Shown in pieces: positions 18,725 to 26,498 of a stretch of 36,372 bases of DNA (the first letter of the stretch is position 1; every line of letters begins with the position of its first letter). A program made the position numbers and the translations under genes. Under the pieces are notes generated by a model. It saw only the letters and a list, made by a program, of their open reading frames with translations, did no database searches and was not told where the DNA came from. This DNA is from Bilabrum cf. latius (taxonomy: Eukaryota; Bigyra: Bicosoecida; Bigyra; Bicosoecida): assembly GCA_965178125.1 (NCBI GenBank), contig CBCXTV010000011.1:1-36372 (forward strand). Reading direction: 5' to 3'.

Positions 18725-21700
18725 TGCCTGCGAAGACTGCCTCGGCGAGCACCCGGTCGAACGGAACGTTCAATCCGTCCTCCTTGCACTGTGTCACGAG
18801 TCGGTGCACGCAGTCTCGGAAAAGAGCGCCCCGTCGTTCGATGTATCTCGCATGCGTTTCTTTGGGGCGCACCACCAGGCGCACACCATGGTGGTTCAAG
18901 AAAAGCTTCGCATCGTCGCTGCCGGAAATGCCTCCCTCACCATCCATGATGAGCTCCTTCGGTGGGCCATGCGTCTGGAACCAAAGTCGGGAAACGCCAT
19001 TGATCAATGTGGACGCCTCCTTGTTCGGAATCACCTCGGCCGCATGCCACCTCGTGCAGCGGTCGAGCATGTGGAGGATGGTGTGCCCAGAGATGAAGAG
19101 CAGGTCGCACTCGACCTGTTCATTGAACCGATCCGGAATCGCTGAGTTGCTCGCACTCGTCGGCCCTGGTCTGCTCCACTCGCGACACACCGTGCACGAG
19201 TGCACGATGCTGGGCACCAAGTCCAGTGCCTTCTGCGGGACTCCTGCTCGATGGAGCATGCGCGTGAGAGTCTGGGCCGAGGCATGCCACCACCTGACGT
19301 GCAGCTTGCGCAAGACACGGCGAATGACTGCCTCATTGTTCGTCCGGAGGGCCCGGACCGAATTGCCGATGTCAAAGTGGGTCCAATCCGGCTGCGGCGC
19401 CTCGCCGACAGCAACGTCGGCGTGGCGCGGCCTTTGAACACGTCGTGGTCCGCCTTGGCCCTGTCCATCGGCTGCATCGTCTGGCACCTCCACCACATCC
19501 GGAGGCGGTGGCGGCGCCGGCCTGTACTCAGCTGGTCCAGAGCTACGAGTGGTTAGGTCGGGCGAAGCGGCTTCAGCCGATCGGCATCCACGCGCTTCGC
19601 CACGTTGTGCACGATCTGCCGCTATCACACGCTCCTCGTCAGCCGTGCCCATGGGGCGGCCGTCAGGATCAACCGGGGCGAGCCTCGCCGTCGGCTCGCT
19701 CGTGTCAGGAGGTAGCACCTCATGTGGACGGTCGCCGCGGGCAGCACGGGTGACTGGCACATATCCGGAAGCAAATCGGCATTCTCCAAAGCGTAGCGTG
19801 TGGGCAGGATCGTTCCGTTGGAATCTGTCTCGGCATGCCTGACACCCTGGGTGGAACGGAACAACATGGGGCCACGCACACTGGCCCACAATGCGGCTGT
19901 GTGTTGGGTCGTCCATGGCAATGTTGCGCTGGCATGCCGGACACAGGCAAGCCTCGTTACCAGGAGGCGCACGTCGGTCTCGAGCTGGCTTCTGTCTCTG
20001 TCCGTGGGGTCGTGGCACCAGCTGCGGCCCTGCCTGCGGTGCTGCTCCGGAGCCGGAGCTGGAGGAGGCTGCTCCGACCGGATACACGGCAATGCTTTCA
20101 TTGATCTGTTGCTCGAAACCGACCTCGACTGGGTAGCGTCCCACAAGGAGTGCAGGGTCGCCACCCAACGAAGCGAGATCTTCACCGCAATCGTCGAAGT
20201 GGTCCTCGACGATCTTCGCCCTCTTCTTGGCAACGTGAGGGTTGCCCGCCTCTTTCTGCATCTTGCGTCGCTCCTTCTCCTTCTGCTTCGCTTCGGTCGG
20301 AAACGCCAAGACTTCTCGATCGTGCTGCTGCTCCAACTGGTTGCCACTGTGTCCTGCTTCTGGGGCCTGCTGCGTCTGGTTAGTCGTGTTCACGTGTAGG
20401 TGGTACTTGTTGGATGGCCTGCTGGGTCCGCCCGCGGGCGGGCTCGAACTGCTGAGTCTGGTGTGTCCTGGGACGCCCTGAACCGGACCGCCAGACGGTA
20501 CCACCTTCGCGCCCAAGAGGATCAACAAGGCAACCACAAGCAACGCAAAGATGCGGCGGAACATGCCGCATGTAGTCCCTCTCGTCGGAATGGAATCGCC
20601 ATCTGTATCATCTGGAAGGTGGCATGTGCTGGCGACGTACACCTGCCGGTTGTCGCCGCTGTCGGGGACGAAAGTGCGAATGCCTCGGCGGACGAAGCGG
20701 AAGATGTCCGTGCCATGTATCTTGTTCCAGATGTCAAGCCAAGTGTGTCGCTGGCTCTGTCGCCTGCCATCGGGCACCGAGAACACGGTGACGCTCGTGC
20801 CAGAATTGATGGCGGGCAGAACAAGACTCTTCAACGTGTGCTCGAACCCTGGGTTCATCCGTGGGGGGACCTCGATGAGCAGCTGCTTGCCCTGCCACGG
20901 GAGATGGTCCTTGTTGTGTGCGCGCATCGCATCGGACAAGCGGTGCAAGGCACAACCGTTCAACCCGTGGTCTTTACAGATGCTCAACTTCTGGCGGCTG
21001 CCAATCATGTGCGCGGTTCCCATCACAAAGAATGCACTGAACCCTGAAGCATTGAACACACTGCACGGATAGGCTGCGGAAGGCTTGTCAAAAAGGGCCC
21101 CACCAGCTTCAGCCGATCGGCATCCACATGGTGGGGCCTGCTCTGCCTCTGGCCACTCGGCGAAGTCCTGTACCGTGGTCTCGAGATGGACCGGGAGAAT
21201 CGGGGGCGCCTGCGGTGCCTGACACTTCGGCATGGTCGGCGCCACCGTGCGAAACGTCATCACCTCGCTCTCGGTCGGCTCGACCACGGTCGGCTGCTCG
21301 CTGCTCTCCTGCGTCAACAGGCTTATCTTCCTCGTCGCCAGGTTCTTCTCGCCAAAGTTGCTGCAGGGGAGCAGAAGGTGTCCACTGGGTGACGTCTCGA
21401 GCTTGAAGCTCTCCGTGCCGGGAGGCAAAGCCTTCGTCAAGTCATAGTCCCCTTCGCCGCAGAAATACATGCGCATGTCCTGGAGGTCAAGGATCGCACG
21501 GGCATTGCGCATGGTGGCCAGGCCCAAGAGGCCTGGCAGTTCCGAGTTCGGAACAATCGGGGTCGTGAAGTCACCCAAAATGGCATCGGCCCTGGTGTCG
21601 GACTTGAGCACAATGGGCAAACGCACGTCCTTGTTGCACCACTGCGATCCGTGGCCGACCCCTGAGACACGGAGGGGCTTCGGCCTGGTGTGCTCCGACG

Positions 21701-24700
21701 GGCGATGCCCGTGCTCAATCGCCTGAAGTCCGAGCTTTCGGGCCCATTGGTCACCGCAAAGATTGCCCACAGAGCCTGGGTCGATGAGGAGGGCGCTGCT
21801 GCCGTCAATGGGCCTGGTGTTCATGTGATAGTAGTCGCCTGCTCCACTGACCCGCAGCTGCGCGTCCGGGCAATGCATGTTCTCGCACGTCGTGTAGTGA
21901 GTGGCCTCGCCCACTCCTATCGGCGCCGTGGTGGTCGTCTGTGGCTCGTTCTGCGTCGTCGTCACCTCGTCCTCCTCCGCACTCGGGCTGAACTCGGGGT
22001 CCACCTGCAGCAACTGGAGTTCCGGCCTGAACAGTGCATATTGCCGAAAGGCCTGCTTGACCTTTGGAGTCCAAGCCGCAATCGGAGTGCGTAGGAGACC
22101 GTCGACTCGATGGGAGCCGGGCTCTGCAATGCCCGGCGGATGGACAGCCCATAGCACGGGGGCGTTCGCCAAGCTGTCACGAGAGTTCCCTTCAGAGTCG
22201 ACATAGGCCTTGGCATAGATGGCCTCGTTGCACTTCGGACAGACCAAGTAATGGAACAGAGAGTCGCACGCATCGGATCCGTGCAAGTGAGTGTCATAGT
22301 CCTCGATGGCCTGCTCATACTTGGTCCGAAAGGCATTGTACTCCTGCATCTCATACTCGCCGTAGCACTTGGCATGCAGACGGCATCCACATGAGAGAAC
22401 CACCGTGTTGGGCTCGGCGGACTCGTTGTGGCCATCGCCATGCTTCGCCTTGTACCACGGCTGCTGGCAGATGACACAGGAGTCGTGGTGGTGATCGTGG
22501 TGCTGCCCCTGCTCCCCAACAGGCGGTCCCGCCGAGCTGCCAGCGACGACGCTGTCACACAGAGGTGCCGGCGTTGCTGTCGCCGCGGGCACTGCATCCG
22601 CGCGGGTTGTGGCTCGCCGGACCTGCAAGGGGTGCTCCACCGGCGTGTCGGGGGCGGCACGCTTCTCCACGGACGATTCGCGGGCTTGCGACGACGACTG
22701 CGCTGATAGGCTGGGACTGCGCGAGGCACGCCTTCGGCGCGGCAAGTCCTTCTTCTTGTTCTCCTTCTGAAAGTGTGTCCTCCGACTCGCACGTCGTGAA
22801 GCTGGCGCCCGTGCCGGTGCGGGAGTACCTGCGGGCACGGGGGCTATCGCCGGGGCTGCCTGCTGAATCGACTCGGCTGCCGCACGGAACGTGGAGGACA
22901 CATCGAAGGTCGCGTCGTGCATCAAAACGTCCTGGCTCGCCGGCATGGGGGCCAAGATCGGGTACGTGATCGGCGTTTCGTCGAGCATGACTACGCTCCC
23001 AATGCCTGAGGTCGCTGCCGACGGCGGCGCGGCCGTAGGCGGACGGAGCTGTGGTCTCCACTCGGCAAGACCCGCACTGCCTTGGGCACTCGCAACCGGC
23101 GTCGGGGGCGCAATGGTATAGCTCTGCGTGGTGGTGCTCCCCAGGGCGCTCTGTGCCGCGCTGAACACATTGAACGCCACGTTCGTCAGAGCGCCCCACG
23201 CCTGGCCACCGACCGAGTGAATTGCAGATTGGCTGGCGGGGTTCAGCCGATCGGCATCCCCACCACCAGCCTGTCCGGCATCCACAGCGTGCACTGGCAT
23301 CGTCGGGCCAGCGAATGTGCCATACATTGAACGACCCGGAACCGGATGTGTCCTTTGCGTACTTACACTGCCGCTGCTGGCCGAATTCCTGTCTGGCGTA
23401 AAAGACACAGGTGCGCTGGGGGTGTACAATGGGATGCCCGTGGTGTTGGGATTGTCCACATGGTCTGCGGTCGGCGGCTGTGCGCTCCCGGCTGGCCTTA
23501 AGTTCGATGTTCTCGGGGCCGGTGTGGGCTGCGCTGGCTGGAGGCCGGCGCTCTCCACGCCCTGGTATGTTGGGCCCACAGCGGCACCGGAAGTCTGCAC
23601 GGAGGCCTGCACAAGGGTGCGCTCGTAGATTTCCTTGCCGATCTTGTCACGCCAGCATTGGCCCATTTCTGCAATGTAGTCACGAGGCTGCCGCGGTCCC
23701 TCGAACTGATCTACTCGCCGCGGTCCCTCAGACTGTTCCGCCTCTTGTTGTTGCCGCTGGAGGTCCCGGTTCGATCGGATCACCTCGGCCAGGTGAAAGC
23801 TGCCGGGCCGAACATTCAAATGGTCGGCGTCCCGGTAGAACTGGGGGGCGAAGTGTTCCTTCTTCTGCTTGGTGTGCTTGAAGAGATCCAACACTGTGTC
23901 GCTCACTCGGTCGGCTGCTCGGTCTGTGCTGGCAATCAGGTGCCTCTCGCCATCGTCACGATGGCAGTAGCCCTGCTGCCGTTGGTAGCCGTCCAAGCGC
24001 TTCCTCTCGAACAAAGTCGGCCAGTGTGGGAGCTCCTGATTCATGGTCAGCGACTGATACTTCTTGTCCCAGGTGTATGTTTCCTTCTCGTCCAACTTGC
24101 TGGTGCCACTGTCGCCATCAGCGTACGACGGCTGCTGACTGCTTGCACTCGCGGGGAGATAACCTGCCCTCACCAGACTCGGCACTGAGCCACTGCTCGT
24201 GGAGCTGGCGTGTGAGGCGCCTGCGTCGTCGCTGTACTGGGAGTTCGTCATGAAAACCTGGCGAAAGTCACCAGATCCAGGGGATTGTTCAACCTGGAGG
24301 TGGAAAAGGACTGTGGAATGTCCATTTCCCACTGGGGCACGCGCGAGCTCTTCGTCGCTCCAGAGAGAGCCGGACGTGTCGACCGGCCTCGCCATGTGTT
24401 CATTGACCATGAAACCCTGGAACATCGGATTGCGCTCGGCGGGCCCTTGCGAGAAGGAAGATGCCGAACCTGGGCCCATCTGCCATTGAGACCACGAAGT
24501 CCCACCATAGTGCGTGAGCTGATCGTTTCCGGGTTTTCCTCCTTTCCCACCGGCCTTCTGAGGGCAGCGAGCGGCAAAGTGATCCTCAGACCCACAGATG
24601 CGGCACGTCATCACCTTCCCATCGGTTCCAACAGGGTTCCGCATGCGCCCGAAACCTCCTGCTGAGGAAGACTTGCCTTTTCCTTTGCCTTTGCCCTTTC

Positions 24701-26498
24701 CTTTGCCGAACAGGAAGGTGCCGAACTCGTGCATGTCCTGGGGGTCGCTGGCGTCTGCTAGGTACTGATGATGTCGCCGAGTGAACGGTTTTCCTTGGTA
24801 TGGTCGTCTCTTCTGGAAATGCCCGGCCTGATCGCGACGGAACTTGAAGAAGCGGAAAGCCCTGCGAAACCTTCTGGTCGGGCGCCGAGTCGCCCGGCGC
24901 CAGTCTCGCTTGGCCTTTCGGTACTGGAAGTAAAGCTGTTCGTCGCGCGTCTCGGCCTGACTGGGGTCGATATCGTCCTCACCATAGTCGGAGGAAGTGG
25001 CCGACGAGGACTCGGCGTCCGTCTCATACAACTCCCCATGGGTCATCAGGACGACCACGCTGTCCTCATCGGGCTGCGGTGGCGCAGATCCCTTCGAATC
25101 GGCGACCGGAAAGACTGATGCATATGAAGGCTGAGCGGCACAAGCTGACGGAGCGGCTTCAGCCGATCGGCATCCACACGCTCCGTCTTGCACATTGACC
25201 TGATTCCATGTCATCGGAGTCGGCTCCTGATAGAACGCCGGTGCGCATGCCTGGGTCCTCTCACTGTGAGTACTGTTGACAAGCATCGGAGGCGGCTCGG
25301 CCTGAAAGTAGCGAGATGCATCATGGCGCGCAGGTCGGGCTCGGCTCCGTCCATCGTGGAAGGTCTGCGTGACGCCGACAAGGGGGTTGGATGCATTCTG
25401 GTCCTGCATGCGGGCATAGACCTTGATGTCCCTAACCATGTTCGTGTATCCGGCATGTGTCGTGGGCAAGACATTGTCCGGGAGGTACTTCGTGACCTCC
25501 CACAAGGCATGCTGCGGGAGCCCACTCAAGCGGATCATCTGGTGGCAGTGGTGGCGCCACAGGAAGAACTCCTTCCCTTCTTCGAGCTGTCGCATCCGAA
25601 GATATTCGTAGCGATCGTGCATCTGTTCAAACGTCTCCGTCGGATGCCGCTCGAATCGATGGAGCTCGTCGTCAATGGCGTCCTGGTCGTCGGCCGCCCT
25701 CGGTGCGTACCTCTCAACAAGGTCAGAGATGATCATTGACACGGGGTCCTGGACATGGCCAGTCGTCTCATTCGTGCGGCCCCTGACGAGGTCGGTCGTT
25801 CGCCATCTCTGTCGTAGGAGGGCGGCACTGCCCTGCAAGCCGTTGGCGATGATGATGCCCAGCTCGTGATGCTGGTACCGGGTGACGCCGAGCCAACGCT
25901 GCAGGTCCTCGATGTATTCCCGCAAGGTGTAGCCGCGGTCCGCGGGATTCCAGGAAGGCGGCGCAGTCAAACTGCCCAACGTGATCTGACGCGCCTGCCT
26001 GTACGGGATCGCGTAGGAGACGATGGAGAGGAGTGCTGCAAGCACCGCTGCGTGAGCCATCCCCAACATGTAGTGCACACGGATGTGGGTGCCGTCGGAG
26101 GGGTGAATGCTCTGCTCAGCCTTCGGCGTACTTTCCGACGTCCGGTCTGTCGTGCGGCTCGCCTCCGTCGCGTCTGTCAAGTATTGCTTCATTGAACCGT
26201 CATCGTCAAGGATGCCGCCGGGTGGTGAGCCCGGCGGCTCAGACGTCTCCGAAGTCGGAGACGAAGGGGTGGATCGGTAGGAGAGAAAGTCCTGCAACCA
26301 CGCTGCTCCGCTACCAGGTCGAGAGACACCTCCCGCCTGGCCTTCACGTTCATGACTGCTTGAGCCGAAGCTGTACGTCACGAAGAAGGACATGACCACA
26401 TAGCGTAGAACCATGGCTGCGCGCAAGGGAATGCTGGTTGTTTTCCGAGGTGATCGCAAAGGAAGGCGCAGGTGAGAAGTGTCAAAGGGGCTATACAA
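18423..26498 (-). CDS. Frame A: gag, RING-like finger, protease, membrane segment and integrase core of the giant copia element
   Basis: 2691 residues. The first Met lies inside the 5' LTR; the Met at 26192 (residue 103), after the primer-binding site, is a more likely gag start. A gag-like helical domain covers about 180-400. A CCHC zinc knuckle (CRICGSEDHFAARC) is at about 632-645, after a Gly/Lys tract. A RING-like finger spans about 1341-1425 (CVIC, LSCGCRLHAKC, CPKC). The aspartic protease motif LLIDPGSVGNL is at about 1568-1578, with DPG where DTG/DSG is usual. A hydrophobic helix (IFALLVVALLILLGAKVV) is at about 1981-1998. Integrase has an HHCC finger (HVRWWHAS ... CTVC, about 2399-2438) and catalytic residues in ECDLLF, IMDGEGG and RYIERRG (about 2463-2550). 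Near 18660 the integrase similarity breaks and continues in frame B; residues after that point are out of phase. Hairpin copies 10-13 are read through, three as C/R-G-C-R-S-A-E-A and one as GGGDADRLNPAS. Confidence 0.88.
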   Translation of the reverse strand: MYSPFDTSHLRLPLRSPRKTTSIPLRAAMVLRYVVMSFFVTYSFGSSSHEREGQAGGVSRPGSGAAWLQDFLSYRSTPSSPTSETSEPPGSPPGGILDDDGSMKQYLTDATEASRTTDRTSESTPKAEQSIHPSDGTHIRVHYMLGMAHAAVLAALLSIVSYAIPYRQARQITLGSLTAPPSWNPADRGYTLREYIEDLQRWLGVTRYQHHELGIIIANGLQGSAALLRQRWRTTDLVRGRTNETTGHVQDPVSMIISDLVERYAPRAADDQDAIDDELHRFERHPTETFEQMHDRYEYLRMRQLEEGKEFFLWRHHCHQMIRLSGLPQHALWEVTKYLPDNVLPTTHAGYTNMVRDIKVYARMQDQNASNPLVGVTQTFHDGRSRARPARHDASRYFQAEPPPMLVNSTHSERTQACAPAFYQEPTPMTWNQVNVQDGACGCRSAEAAPSACAAQPSYASVFPVADSKGSAPPQPDEDSVVVLMTHGELYETDAESSSATSSDYGEDDIDPSQAETRDEQLYFQYRKAKRDWRRATRRPTRRFRRAFRFFKFRRDQAGHFQKRRPYQGKPFTRRHHQYLADASDPQDMHEFGTFLFGKGKGKGKGKGKSSSAGGFGRMRNPVGTDGKVMTCRICGSEDHFAARCPQKAGGKGGKPGNDQLTHYGGTSWSQWQMGPGSASSFSQGPAERNPMFQGFMVNEHMARPVDTSGSLWSDEELARAPVGNGHSTVLFHLQVEQSPGSGDFRQVFMTNSQYSDDAGASHASSTSSGSVPSLVRAGYLPASASSQQPSYADGDSGTSKLDEKETYTWDKKYQSLTMNQELPHWPTLFERKRLDGYQRQQGYCHRDDGERHLIASTDRAADRVSDTVLDLFKHTKQKKEHFAPQFYRDADHLNVRPGSFHLAEVIRSNRDLQRQQQEAEQSEGPRRVDQFEGPRQPRDYIAEMGQCWRDKIGKEIYERTLVQASVQTSGAAVGPTYQGVESAGLQPAQPTPAPRTSNLRPAGSAQPPTADHVDNPNTTGIPLYTPSAPVSFTPDRNSASSGSVSTQRTHPVPGRSMYGTFAGPTMPVHAVDAGQAGGGDADRLNPASQSAIHSVGGQAWGALTNVAFNVFSAAQSALGSTTTQSYTIAPPTPVASAQGSAGLAEWRPQLRPPTAAPPSAATSGIGSVVMLDETPITYPILAPMPASQDVLMHDATFDVSSTFRAAAESIQQAAPAIAPVPAGTPAPARAPASRRASRRTHFQKENKKKDLPRRRRASRSPSLSAQSSSQARESSVEKRAAPDTPVEHPLQVRRATTRADAVPAATATPAPLCDSVVAGSSAGPPVGEQGQHHDHHHDSCVICQQPWYKAKHGDGHNESAEPNTVVLSCGCRLHAKCYGEYEMQEYNAFRTKYEQAIEDYDTHLHGSDACDSLFHYLVCPKCNEAIYAKAYVDSEGNSRDSLANAPVLWAVHPPGIAEPGSHRVDGLLRTPIAAWTPKVKQAFRQYALFRPELQLLQVDPEFSPSAEEDEVTTTQNEPQTTTTAPIGVGEATHYTTCENMHCPDAQLRVSGAGDYYHMNTRPIDGSSALLIDPGSVGNLCGDQWARKLGLQAIEHGHRPSEHTRPKPLRVSGVGHGSQWCNKDVRLPIVLKSDTRADAILGDFTTPIVPNSELPGLLGLATMRNARAILDLQDMRMYFCGEGDYDLTKALPPGTESFKLETSPSGHLLLPCSNFGEKNLATRKISLLTQESSEQPTVVEPTESEVMTFRTVAPTMPKCQAPQAPPILPVHLETTVQDFAEWPEAEQAPPCGCRSAEAGGALFDKPSAAYPCSVFNASGFSAFFVMGTAHMIGSRQKLSICKDHGLNGCALHRLSDAMRAHNKDHLPWQGKQLLIEVPPRMNPGFEHTLKSLVLPAINSGTSVTVFSVPDGRRQSQRHTWLDIWNKIHGTDIFRFVRRGIRTFVPDSGDNRQVYVASTCHLPDDTDGDSIPTRGTTCGMFRRIFALLVVALLILLGAKVVPSGGPVQGVPGHTRLSSSSPPAGGPSRPSNKYHLHVNTTNQTQQAPEAGHSGNQLEQQHDREVLAFPTEAKQKEKERRKMQKEAGNPHVAKKRAKIVEDHFDDCGEDLASLGGDPALLVGRYPVEVGFEQQINESIAVYPVGAASSSSGSGAAPQAGPQLVPRPHGQRQKPARDRRAPPGNEACLCPACQRNIAMDDPTHSRIVGQCAWPHVVPFHPGCQACRDRFQRNDPAHTLRFGECRFASGYVPVTRAARGDRPHEVLPPDTSEPTARLAPVDPDGRPMGTADEERVIAADRAQRGEARGCRSAEAASPDLTTRSSGPAEYRPAPPPPPDVVEVPDDAADGQGQGGPRRVQRPRHADVAVGEAPQPDWTHFDIGNSVRALRTNNEAVIRRVLRKLHVRWWHASAQTLTRMLHRAGVPQKALDLVPSIVHSCTVCREWSRPGPTSASNSAIPDRFNEQVECDLLFISGHTILHMLDRCTRWHAAEVIPNKEASTLINGVSRLWFQTHGPPKELIMDGEGGISGSDDAKLFLNHHGVRLVVRPKETHARYIERRGALFRDCVHRLVTQCKEDGLNVPFDRVLAEAVFAGNALLTVNGSTPYNAVYGRVPHVLPSAGCGRGVGPGKDQSGAQHSYDDGRRAAQSSVGRRSRLLPGAIDQGRLWMVWPSHCGRPDQPVPGHDHIAMVAGIV
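19561..19601 (-). repeat. Hairpin element copy 10 (9-bp perfect stem)
   Basis: Core 19570-19592 (last base G instead of A), stem GGCGAAGCG / CGCTTCGCC. In frame A it reads ARGCRSAEAAS, in a linker between the membrane segment and the integrase. Confidence 0.95.
20454..20472. repeat. Second copy of the 19-bp repeat found at the 3' LTR junction
   Basis: Identical to 7017-7035. Here it lies in frame A just downstream of the membrane segment and codes for a GHTRL-type stretch. Confidence 0.85.
21096..21138 (-). repeat. Hairpin element copy 11 (10-bp perfect stem)
   Basis: Core 21106-21128, stem GGCCCCACCA / TGGTGGGGCC. In frame A it reads PCGCRSAEAGG, in a linker after the protease. Confidence 0.95.
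23231..23271 (-). repeat. Hairpin element copy 12 (8 of 9 bp stem, variant core)
   Basis: Core 23240-23262 of the GG...CCCCA type, stem GGCTGGCGG / CCACCAGCC with one C-A mismatch. The right arm is identical to that of copy 8. In frame A it reads AGGGDADRLNPAS. Confidence 0.95.
25147..25187 (-). repeat. Hairpin element copy 13 (9-bp perfect stem)
   Basis: Core 25156-25178, stem GACGGAGCG / CGCTCCGTC. In frame A it reads ACGCRSAEAAP, between the gag domain and the zinc knuckle. Confidence 0.95.
26302..26316 (-). promoter_or_regulatory. Primer-binding site, initiator-Met-tRNA-like
   Basis: Immediately after the 5' LTR the minus strand reads TGGTAGCGGAGCAGC. The complement ends ...CTCCGCTACCA, one base away from CTCTGCTACCA, the 3' end of many eukaryotic initiator Met tRNAs, which copia elements commonly use as primer. 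The position flush with the repeat edge supports the 26317 border and the minus-strand orientation. It lies inside the open reading frame A. Confidence 0.75.

Noticed and set aside
22370-22396. A partial hairpin core (CGGCATCCACATG) at the RING-like motif
   Set aside because: Only the right half of the core matches, there is no left half and no inverted arms. The match overlaps codons for CGCRLHA that are needed for the finger, so I treat it as coincidence.
7332-25178. Hairpins as short introns or introner elements
   Set aside because: The ORFs stay open through eleven of the copies, and no consistent splice sites or direct repeats flank the arms, so intron behaviour is not supported by the sequence.
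7332-25178. Core copies as a CRISPR-like array
   Set aside because: Spacing runs from about 180 to more than 3000 bp, the copies lie within coding frames, and there are no spacers of uniform size or cas genes.
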